From the NCBI GenBank assembly GCA_964016985.1, contig OZ024825.1:30185893-30249892 (forward strand): DNA of 64,000 nt. Reading direction: 5' to 3'. The DNA comes from Anodontia alba (lineage: Eukaryota > Mollusca > Bivalvia > Lucinida > Lucinidae). This document shows positions 30,661-39,900 of this stretch, one piece after another. Under the pieces are notes generated by a model. It was given only the letters and a program-made list of their open reading frames with translations. It made no database searches and had not been told where the DNA came from. The stretch's first letter is position 1. Each line of letters starts with the position of its first letter. Made by a program: the position numbers and the translations under genes.

Positions 30661-31614
30661 GTCCATCGAATTACCACCATCCACCCCAAACTACACCAAA
30701 TCACCCCAAACCACTATTAATATATATAGGTATTTGCTCACTTACATTAATGTAGTTTGTTTCTAAATTTATGACCTGCAACTCTTTCCGCCATACTCTG
30801 CTCAGGCTGTATGAATGCTTTATCCATGTGGAGGACATTCTCAAATGCGACCATTATCTTAAAAAAAAAGAACTAATATTTTATGGGAGCAAGTCCTAGT
30901 CACACCTCCGCGAGCCACAATTAAGAGGTTGCATAGGCCAACATTTATCAGCCAAGTTGGAGACACCTGACAAGGTTCTGTACACACTTTTAACCATTTT
31001 AATGTCGTCGATGATGAAAGTCTAAGGGACTGGAAACTTCACTGTGATTATTTGTTAGGTATATAAGAATCAAATAACTATGGTTCGAGCAGAATTTGCC
31101 AAGAAAGATATGATGCTCAAAGTGCATTAAAACTCTGAGCATCATATCTTTCTTGGCAAATTCTGCTCGAACCATAGTTATTCGATTCTTATATACCTAA
31201 CAAAGTACATTAAAACTCTGTCGAAAATATTCCTGGGTGTCTCCAGAAAGCAAGATAACTCTTGGTCTGTGATGTCATCAGCAGCCTCTCAATTGTGCGG
31301 TGCCAGCTAGAAACTAAGGATAAACTTTTATCCTTGGGCTAACGCTTGGGCTAACGTGATAGGGCGAACACATATTATCGTTATACAGTTATGCAGATTG
31401 TCATAAATCTAGAAACAAACTAATCAATATAAGTGAACAAACAGACCTATATATGCACCAAAATACGTCAATATATGTATTTTGCATGTATATACATATA
31501 CAATATATGTCTAAATAGACCTATATTGTATATATTTTAAAATATAAATGGTGGTTTGGGGTAGTTTTGGGTGGTTTGGGGTAGTTTGGGGTGGTTTGGG
31601 GTAATTCGATGAAC
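30661..31614. mobile_element. 954-bp whole-element fold-back transposon
   Basis: The outer ends CATCGAATTACCACCATCCA and (reverse complement) CATCGAATTACCCCAAACCA are inverted and contain CCCCAAAC repeats. Inside, TGCTCACTTACATTAATGTA and TTTGTTTCTAAATTTATGAC (30733-30776) match the complement of 31399-31440. Further in, CACAATTAAGAGGTTGC and GGAGACACC match the complement of 31245-31300 more weakly. At the centre two 69-bp arms (31051-31119 and 31136-31204) differ by one base. It has no ORF of note. Confidence 0.8.
31051..31204. repeat. 69-bp near-perfect inverted repeat, 16-nt spacer
   Basis: The left arm begins TTTGTTAGGTATATAAGAAT. The right arm is its complement with one mismatch (CAAATA against CGAATA). 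The spacer sequence AAGTGCATTAAAACTCTG recurs directly after the right arm as AAGTACATTAAAACTCTG. Confidence 0.95.
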
Positions 31615-31639
31615 CCACATGTTTAGCAATGAATGTCGT

Positions 31640-31810
31640 CGCCATGTTTTTTTTTTTTTTTTTGTTTTTTTTTTTTTTTTTTTTTTCTTTTTTTTTTTTT
31701 TTTGTGACGTTAGTTATGTACGTGAGAAGCGCGCATGGCATGTAAACAATAAAATAACAAAAAAAAGAGAGATCTTTTTCAGTGAATACAAAAAAAAAAA
31801 AAAAAAAATC
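31640..31810. repeat. Poly-T and poly-A tracts
   Basis: T runs broken by single G or C (31647-31703) and an A19-like run (31790-31808). Confidence 0.95.
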
Positions 31811-32055
31811 ATGTCGTTTCATGAAAACATTCTGATGAATAATAATTACAAGTCCTATCTAAATTTCCTTTCTTTTGGATAATATTCATTTAATACCTCA
31901 TAGTATAAACCCAAAATGAATAAACTTAAAAACATATTAGTCTTGCTTTCAAGGATGGAAATTTTGGTCTCGGTCATGGGGTTCCGGTTTGTTGGTTTCA
32001 TACCCGACCCCACGAAAGAGGATGATTGAAGATAGATAGATAGATATGACGACTA

Positions 32056-32238
32056 ATGATGAAAAAACAAACGCCATATATGAAACCACCGACGCCCAAA
32101 GAAAGAAGAACTTTCTGGGAACGGTCAGTAGAAAAAACTACTGGGGAACAGCTTAAAACAAGTTTTATTCGCGCAAAGTCTCATCCTTATCTCCTTATGC
32201 AGCTCCACATGTCAAAATGTTTAAACATGGAAAATTAG
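32056..32238 (+). pseudogene. Short ORF with ERSVEKTTG motif
   Basis: The 60-codon frame includes PPTPKERRTFWERSVEKTTG followed by EQLKTSFIRAKSHP. The motif matches the minus-strand remnant at 28800-28860. It may be the end of a mobile element protein; the function is not recognised. Confidence 0.3.
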
Positions 32239-32239
32239 C

Positions 32240-32790
32240 AATAGCGATGAAAATGAAAAATATAGAGACTTGGGGCTCAGTTGACCCTGCGCATAATACT
32301 CAGTGAAGAGGGTGACGCAGTATCGATAGATAGCTAGACCTATGAGGCCAGGTTGACCCTGATTCGTCAGGCACGGTGATTAGGCTACTAGTCTTCATGT
32401 AGATGCAAGCATTTCATGACTCGGATATGCCTGTCAACTTTCACTTTGTTGGGCAATTTGTAAACTCTGTTTTTTTAGCCTTAAAGTTCAAGCTTTACGC
32501 GCAGTTTTTAAGCTTAAAAGTTCCACGGGACAAGCTGACTGAATCAAACAAACGGATCGTCACTCATTGGACTAAATGTGTTGTAAACCCTTGCCAGGTG
32601 TGAATAACAGCAACCTGTGCAACTGAGAGTCATGAATTAAGTGCATGAAGTGGTCAATCTGAAATTGGCCCTGATTTTTTATCAGCTATTTTGATAGTAA
32701 CACAGGTGTCATGATATAAAATGCCTAAAAAGAAAAGTTTAGAAAAAATTGATAAAGATTTCTATATTTATTGGTGCATTACTGTTTTAT
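32240..32790. other. No gene recognised
   Basis: Short frames only; no hairpin or tandem repeat was identified. Confidence 0.45.
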
Positions 32791-33094
32791 TTTGTAGTGG
32801 TGCTCCTGAATGGGTGCAGGACAACTTGCCCCAAAGACAACTCGCCCCAAGACAACTCCCCCCACATAAAAACTCTCCCCAAGACAACTCGCCCCAGATT
32901 CACAAGACAACTCACCACATTTAGAAAGTAACTCACCCCAGACTGGTAATAGCGCATATTATGATAAATTGATAATAGCAGAATTTTGCAGTTAGACCAT
33001 AACATATCATTATTGATAGGCAGTAGTGGCTAGAGATGATGATAATTTCCAATGTTAATTGATTTCACATGGAAGATTACAGATATGGATAATT

Positions 33095-33250
33095 AACAAA
33101 TCAAATCAAATCAATTTTATTGGTATAAAATCCAAACAAGAACAGGACTGTCACCAATGAAGACATGAAGAACAATTATAGACAAACTGTTGTCCGCCTC
33201 GCAAGAGAAACAGATGAATGTGTGATGCATTATAAAAAATAATATACAAA
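33095..33250 (-). repeat. LINE 3'-end-like fragment
   Basis: TCAAATCAAATCAATTTTAT followed by TGGTATAAAATCCAAACAAG has the look of a LINE 3' terminus on the minus strand, nested in the element above. Confidence 0.4.
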
Positions 33251-33736
33251 TGTTATAAATTGACATAAAACAATAATAATAATAATAATAATTTTTTAAT
33301 ATTTTTGTGTTTTCAAAGTCTCCAACAAAGTGATATTTATTTACAGTTCTGTTTTGTAATCTTTCAATATTATTTATTTATCTATTTATTTATGTTAAAA
33401 ATTCATTCATTCGGTTATGTTAGCTCAGTAGATCTGCCACTTCTTGTAACAGGCTCTGAGTTCAGGAATACTGAAGTTCAAATCCATGTAACCAACTTGC
33501 TAATTTTTATAGGGAAAAGTGGGATTTGCGGGGATATGCATTATTTCTCCTATTCAGTCTGCTCCGTAGCATTGATTGTCGGTATTAGTACTTGTTAGAA
33601 CCACCTCACTTGGACGTTTCTAATTAGTGTCACAGTCTATGTTTGAAGCAGAAATAAGAAAAAAGGTCTAAGATTATCACCAGACAAAAATCATTTCTAG
33701 CATTTTAAAAGATAGCATTACATTGCATTGATACGT

Positions 33737-33775
33737 GATAGATAGACAGATAGATAGATAGATAGATAGATAGAT
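33737..33775 (+). repeat. (GATA)n microsatellite
   Basis: About nine GATA units; a second block lies at 33915-33946. Confidence 0.95.
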
Positions 33776-33914
33776 CATTACATTAACATAAGGAACCCGT
33801 TCACAATCTCTAATATATATATATATAAGAAAAAATGCTTGCAGATTTATACATTAGTTTTCTTATTTTTCCCCTCTTAAACTAGTGCTATTATTGCATA
33901 GATAAGCCATCTTT

Positions 33915-33946
33915 AGATAGCTAGATAGATAGATAGATAGATAGAT
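33915..33946 (+). repeat. (GATA)n microsatellite
   Basis: TAGATAGATAGATAGATAG repeats inside the same element. Confidence 0.95.
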
Positions 33947-34108
33947 CATCACTAATTATTTGTCATTTAAGTATCCTTTGAAGAAGTATTGAGGATATTT
34001 GGCTGACTACTGTAATAATTACAACAATGAACACTGTCGCGCAGTGTGCATTTTTTTCTTAGGTTTAACTTCGATTAAACAGGCTTATGGGCACTTGGTC
34101 AACTAGAT

Positions 34109-34268
34109 GGGGAGTTGGGGCTACTTTTACTTGTGGGGCGAGTTGTCTTATGAATGTGGGGCGAGTTGTGTTGGGGCAAGTTCTATGTGGGGAGTTGGGG
34201 CTACTTTTACTTGTGGGGCGAGTTGTCTTATGAATGTGGGGCGAGTTGTGTTGGGGCAAGTTCTATGT
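34109..34268 (+). repeat. Perfect 80-bp tandem duplication
   Basis: Two copies begin GGGGAGTTGGGGCTACTTTT at 34109 and 34189. Each holds GGGGCGAGTTGTCTTATGAA. Confidence 0.9.
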
Positions 34269-34310
34269 GGGGCGTGTTGTCTTTGGGGCGAGTTGTCCAT
34301 AATTGTCCTG

Positions 34311-34545
34311 TATCGGCCTAATGTCAACAACAGCAAAGCTTTGTTGGACCATTGGTCAGCGGTGTGGGTAGTTTAAATACCACTCAGGTTACAGAGGTCA
34401 TACATGATTAATTTATTTTGTAGTGGTGCACCTGTATTGAATTAATATCAACAACAACAAGTTTCGTGTTGGCCACTGGTCAGTGATGCGGGTAGTTTAA
34501 ATTCCACTCAGGTCACAGAGGTCATACATGAGTGAAGCTCATTCA
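34311..34545 (+). repeat. Two tandem units of about 120 bp flanking the element
   Basis: AATGTCAACAACAGCAAAGC (34320) and AATATCAACAACAACAAGTT (34444) start two units. Each includes CATTGGTCAGCGGTG-like, GGGTAGTTTAAAT and ACAGAGGTCATACATGA blocks. Confidence 0.75.
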
Positions 34546-34549
34546 GCCT

Positions 34550-35374
34550 CTGTCAAACTTAGACACCAGGCTGAAAACAGACACCAGGCTGAAAAGACGC
34601 AAACCCAAGATTAGAGAGATCTCTGGACAGCGCAACACAAAAGACAAAAAGTAATAGTGAAATTTCTTAAATTTGTTAATCATTACCATAGCGGTCAAGC
34701 ACATTTTTATTTTTTTTTTTACTTTATTTTTTTGTGATTTGGAAGGGCCATAAATCTTAAAAAAATAATTTACATCACTGATATAGACAAGGCCTTCAGC
34801 ATGGAAAAAGGCCCCACTATCCCAATTTCCTGTTCAAATGTTTTTATTGAAAATAATAAAGCATGCTCTTGGAAAGCATGCTCTTCAGTTCTTGGTAATA
34901 CCTGAAGTCCTCCATGGAGGTTAAGAAGTTTTGGAAGATAGATACACGTGTAGCATGCTCACTTCAAAACACTGGCTGTAAATGTCACAAAATACCAGCA
35001 CTAAACAATGGACAGATTCATTTTAGTCACAGCAAAACAGTCTACACTCTACAGACAGTGCAAAAGGCCCATTTTGTGACATTTCTCAAGTCAGACACGA
35101 CCTTGCAAACACAGACCCTAAAGATAAAAAAAACGCAAAACATGCATGCAGCCTAGAGTTTTCAACTGGTCAATAATATACCAATAATTATACAACTTAC
35201 CACCAGTCACAAATTATCTTAGTCAAAAAAGAGCCGCCAAGTAACATTGTAAAATAATTTCAACAGAAAATGCTTCAATTTGCTCTGATGTTTTTATCTC
35301 ATGGCATGTTGCCAAAGAGCAATTGTGACATGAACGCTGAGTAGTTGGTCCATTCGGTAACTAGTCTTCAGTGA
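34550..35374. other. No gene recognised
   Basis: Unassigned sequence with a duplicated ACACCAGGCTGAAAA (34562 and 34580). AATGTCACAAAAT (34982) faces ATTTTGTGACATT (35073). Confidence 0.4.
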
Positions 35375-35384
35375 TCCCTATAAT

Positions 35385-35600
35385 ACCATGCTCTTGACAA
35401 ATTCAGTAGACACCAAATTGATGATACTTTTTTCCTTATTTTTCCCCAGAAAATAGGCTTTGACATTTCTTGCAAATAGTGTTCTAAGGAGAGATTTGCA
35501 TTAAATGTCAAAACCTATTTTCTGGAAAAATAAGAAAAAAATATTTTAAAATGTTATCTGCTGAAAATTTTACCAAGCATGCTAAGTATTAAAAGATCTT
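35385..35600. repeat. HP-D element
   Basis: The ends are CCATGCTCTTGACAAATTCA and ACCAAGCATGCTAAGTATTA. The core is GCTTTGACATTTCTTGCAAA with GAGATTTGCATTAAATGTC, and arms CCAGAAAATAGG / CCTATTTTCTGG flank it. Confidence 0.75.
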
Positions 35601-35674
35601 TTCATTTTCTGTCTGTCATTTATCTACCTGTCTTAAGGGACCAGTTTTATTGTTTCTCAAAAGGGTCCCTTAAC

Positions 35675-35880
35675 CTTTAGAGTGCTAATCATAAATGCAG
35701 CAGATGACATTTTGCTGCCTCTTAATTTTCAGAGAAAACAAGGCTTAGCATTTCATATGAATCTTATGCTAGGCAGACAATTCATATGTAATGCCAGTCT
35801 TACAAAAACAAAAAAAAGAAAATTAAAAAAAATAAACTAAACTGCCACCTGCATCACTGATAAGTGCTTGTTAGCACATT
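35675..35880. repeat. HP-E element
   Basis: It starts TTAACCTTTAGAGTGCTAAT and has GGCTTAGCATTTCATATGAA with a partly inverted AATTCATATGTAATGCC. It ends ACTGATAAGTGCTTG. Confidence 0.6.
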
Positions 35881-36058
35881 GGTGAATACAGGTTGTCTGT
35901 ATGTATATACATGGCATGGGACATTTTTCCCATTGTCATTATTTTAGAGATTGAAGAAGGAAGGACTGAAAAATAACTTGTCATGCATTTTATTATAATT
36001 TGAAGAGAATAACTAGTAAAACATTTCAAATACTGGTAATGTAATATTTCACATAATA

Positions 36059-36271
36059 TTAACCCTTGTCATGCTGAATAAATTAAGATGCCATGCCCAC
36101 TTCTAATTTTCAGCCAATCAGATTACTTGATTCATATTGTTGATACAAATTCACATACTTAATGACAAACAGTGCAGATCCAGATCTGTTGGCTTCGAAG
36201 AAGCCAACAGATCTGGATCAACACTGTTTGCAAAGGCAGGGCTTATCCGGATTCAGCAGGATAAGGGTTAA
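36059..36271 (+). repeat. HP-B hairpin element, copy 6
   Basis: The ends are TTAACCCTTGTCATGCTGAA and TTCAGCAGGATAAGGGTTAA. The core hairpin GATCTGTTGGCTTCGAAGAA is nearly perfect. Confidence 0.85.
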
Positions 36272-36378
36272 ATGTTAGGTTTAATAGTATGTACAAATCC
36301 ATACAAACATGAAAAAGTTTTTTGTTTTGTTTTTTCAGAATTTTTACTGTTGATATGTCAAATGACATTCATTCACCA

Positions 36379-36630
36379 TATATCGAGGGCTGAGCGCAAG
36401 ACTAGCGTAAGTCAGATGGTTGTTTTTCCCCAAACCTAATCTCCTCACCATGAAGGCATTATGAAGATTACGACATTTCTTTCTGTAAACAATGAAAATT
36501 TAGGTGCCATTGCTCGTATGAGCAATGGCACCTAAATTTGCATTGTTTACAAAGGGGTCCAAGTTGCCCCTAAACAAGGGTTTCAAAAACATGTTTGAGT
36601 TACCATAGTCTTGCGCTCAACCCTCGATAT
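36379..36630. repeat. Fold-back element with TATCGAGGG ends
   Basis: The ends ATATCGAGGGCTGAGCGCAA and TTGCGCTCAACCCTCGATAT are inverted. The centre TTAGGTGCCATTGCTCGTAT is followed by GAGCAATGGCACCTAA. GTAAACAATG..CATTGTTTAC extends the stem. Confidence 0.8.
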
Positions 36631-36644
36631 GTCTTTAGAATTAT

Positions 36645-36824
36645 TTAATGCTAAGCTTGCTGGGTAAAATATCAAGAAAATAGGCTTTGACTGTTTGGAA
36701 TGTCTCTGAAGGAGACTATTTGCATATACATGTATTGTCAAAGCTTATTTCTGGGGAAAATAAGAAAACTATTTCAAAATTTTGTCTGCTGAAATTTTTA
36801 CCCACCATGCTACGTGTTAAAGGT
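36645..36824. repeat. HP-D element abutting sirtuin exon 1
   Basis: The core has GGCTTTGACTGTTTGGAATG and an eroded right arm; the end TACCCACCATGCTACGTGTT lies 20 bp or less from the exon 1 acceptor region. The pyrimidine tract GTGTTTTTGTATTTGCAG follows at once. Confidence 0.65.
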
Positions 36825-36840
36825 GTTTTTGTATTTGCAG

Positions 36841-36972
36841 ATTTGAGAAGGGTCTTCCAGAATGTCTGACAAAATGTTGATTTGTTCGTACAAAAATTGT
36901 ACTGATAAAAATGCTTTAGATGCGAGAATAGAAGTAAAGACTGTATTACCAGCCAAAAAGCTACAGAAAAAG
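36841..36972 (+). CDS. SIRT7-like: Sirtuin exon 1 (5' UTR plus start)
   Basis: The acceptor is TTTTTGTATTTGCAG|. Twenty-one untranslated bases precede the ATG at 36862. It encodes MSDKMLICSYKNCTDKNALD, then ARIEVKTVLPAKKLQKK. The donor AAG|GTAACA ends in phase 0. Confidence 0.85.
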
Positions 36973-39900
36973 GTAACATATCTGTCCTCAGCTGCAGATA
37001 CTGATAAAAAATGTTTTTGACATTCTCCTAAATTCCACAGAAACATTTCCAGATAAGGTGATAAATGAGGTGAATTCACAGTACCAGATAAGGCTCTTTC
37101 TTTGTTTTTCTCTGAAATCATTTCATGTGAACTCATTTTAGAGCCTCACTCAGGTGCTTCAAATGAGTACCCACAATATATAGTTTTGTGGAGAAATAAG
37201 AAAATATCTATTGGATACCCCTCTTATCTGTATCATAGGTGATATTTTGGACAGATCTTTTGTTATTTTTGACTGTCCAGATAAGGCACCTTTTTCAATG
37301 AAAAATACCATATTCAAACTAATTACCGCACTGCGCTTTAGATTTTCAAAAATAAAAACTTGCAGTAAAATATCCACCAGATAAGGACTATAAAGAAGGA
37401 AAAGAAGATGACTTCATGAGATGATTATTTATTGATATTTATGCAATATTTTTTCTGATTTTCTTTATAAAAACATATGTTGTTGGTACTCATTTGAATT
37501 GCCTCAACAAGTCGAGGCAATTCAAATGAGTACCAACAACATATGACTTGTCAAGGCAATTCAAATGAGTACCAACAACATATGACTTGTCAAGGCGATT
37601 CAAAAGAGTACCAACAACATATGACTTGTCAAGGCAATTCAAAAGAGTACCAACAACATATGACTTGTCAAGGCAATTCAAATGAGTACCAACAACATAT
37701 GCTTCTATAAAGAAACAGATAAGAGTACAGGAGCTGTAATTTAAAGACTACAAATTCCTTGATTGTGCACTTATAAGGGTATGTGCGGTAATTAGGGCGA
37801 CAGTACTGATAGTTTTCTATTTTGTTATAAAAACATAGAGACACCTCTAATAAGTACCCTCAATACATGTTTTCTTTTGGAGAAATAAGACAAAAATATT
37901 CATACATTTTTTATTGAAAATATGTAAGCTTGCAAGGTTTAACAAGTTATGTCCCTTTTTTTCATTGGTTAGAATTCGACCAGAATTTCAAAGTCGATGA
38001 TCAGTTTTGTAAAACTAACTGCTCATCAACTGTGGTAAATGTCCTAAAATTTTTGCCCTAAATTTTGCTTTTTATGCAGCTGTTTTTTTGTTGTTGTTTT
38101 TTTTTCTTAAAATACTTGGTGGAATGTAGACCCTGATCAATCTTTTTTCATATGTCATTTTGTCAGACACTTTGGTGTTCAAAAATTTTAGGACATTTAC
38201 CGTAGTAGAAAATAGATTCTTTGTTAGATTAGCCCTCTTTCGGGTACTTATTCATAACCCCAGATAAGATACCGATATCCACATAATATTTTTCTTATTT
38301 CTCCATGAAAACATACATTGAGGTTACTCATTGGAAGTTCCTCAGTAAGGCGCTTCTAATTAGTATCCACAGCATATGTTTTCATTGAGAAATGAGAAAA
38401 CGTCAGTACTTTTATAGTTGAAAATGTGCCTTATCTGGAGCTATGCTTAGTTCTGGCTATTCTTATCAAATTTCTTCACCTTTAACCCTGTTCCTAAAAA
38501 TAGAAATTTCCGATTACATGTAGTTGGCTATGAAAATTCTTTCTGATCATCAGTCATGAGAGGCAAAAGTGACTGATTATCAGTTATAATCATTAATTGA
38601 ACATTGGAACAACACTGGTTTACATGATGTATTATGGCAGAACAAGTGGGTGTGGGGTACACATTACGTACTTGTTAACATAATCTGGACCTGTGTTGCT
38701 AGCAAATTGCATATTTCTCCACGAAACATATGTTGTGGGTCATTATTAGAAGCACCTCAGCAAAGCGCTTCTTATGAGTACCCTTAACATACGTTTTCAT
38801 GGAGAAATAAGAAAAATATCAATACTTTTGGATTGAAAAAAGCATCTTATCGAGGGCTATGACAACTGGAGTAGACAACATCTTTATTTTTTTATTATTT
38901 TTCAGAGAAAACATTTGACAGGCAGACAATTCACATGAAATGCTAAATTTATTTTCTTTGAAAAATAATAATAAAAGATTAGAATGTTGTCCTACAATTT
39001 TTCTTAGCACTTTAAGGGTTAACATGCCTGTTAACTGTTGCCTCCAGCAGGATGAGGTTGTTTTTATCATGTTATTAGAGCAGGTCCATGCATCAATATA
39101 AGGTACCGGTATATCCTGATATGAGGGATGTTCCAAAACTTTCGCAGATGACACGTTTCTCCAAGATATTAATTAAAAGTTGATAATTTTTCTGTCTAGT
39201 TACCTTTGAATTATTCCCCTTTAGCCAGAATGCAATCTTTTACTCCAATTTTTGAAACAATTTTCATTCTCATCTTTGGGTACACCCATAAGAAATTGGT
39301 GAACTGTGGACCACAATGCACTTCTGGACCTATATCTCCTACCAGATAAGTGTTTTTTCAATTTTGGAAAGAGGAAAAAATTGGGGCTAGGTCTGGGCTG
39401 TATGGAAAGTGCAACAATACATAGACGTTTTCAGACTTCAAAACCTGTGCAACATTTGAGGCTTTTGTGGGCTTGAGCATCGTCATGTAACAAATGGACA
39501 TGCTGGACTTACTTTTCTCATTTTTGATGGCAATTTTTTCAGAACCACATTCTTATAGAAACTACCAGACACACCCCTACCTTTTGGAACAGAATTTGCA
39601 TAAGTGGCCCAGACTTTCTGAAGAAAATGGTGTATAACACCTCCTTGCTGTCAGTATTTGTTTAGCAATACTTGGCTTTTTGACATATTTCAGAGCCCAT
39701 ATCCTGTTATCAACTTTCCGCTTGGGCTCATAAAAATGGATCCAAGTCTCATCACCAGTTATGAGACTATCAAACACCCTTTTCTGATATTTTGGGTACT
39801 TCTTCAACAGTTGCTTTGCTGTTTGCACCCTCGTACGTTCCTGCTCATCGGTGAGCAAATGGGGGATTCAGCGAGATTTGTCTTCTTAACCTTAAGAATT

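Larger units (their letters stand above)
32817..34310. mobile_element. DNA-transposon-like element with GGGGCGAGTTGTC subterminal repeats
   Basis: The left end is CAGGACAACTTGCCCCAAAG and the right end (reverse complement) is CAGGACAATTATGGACAACT, then CGCCCCAAAG. ACAACTCGCCCC motifs recur at 32820-32900 and, inverted, at 34125-34300. The element splits a direct repeat: TTTTGTAGTGGTGCTCCTG (32790) and the matching unit at 34418. No transposase is present. The superfamily is uncertain; a hAT-like 8 bp duplication is not clear. Confidence 0.6.

Noticed and set aside
30790..30860. Minus-strand exon-like frame MVAFENVLHMDKAFIQPEQS
   Set aside because: It lies inside the fold-back transposon, stops soon after and matches nothing I recognise.
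34914..35156. 80-codon plus-strand ORF
   Set aside because: No motif, no splice context and a low-complexity tail.
37490..37700. CRISPR array or coding repeat protein
   Set aside because: The repeats are contiguous with no unique spacers and derive from a hairpin arm; the organism is eukaryotic.
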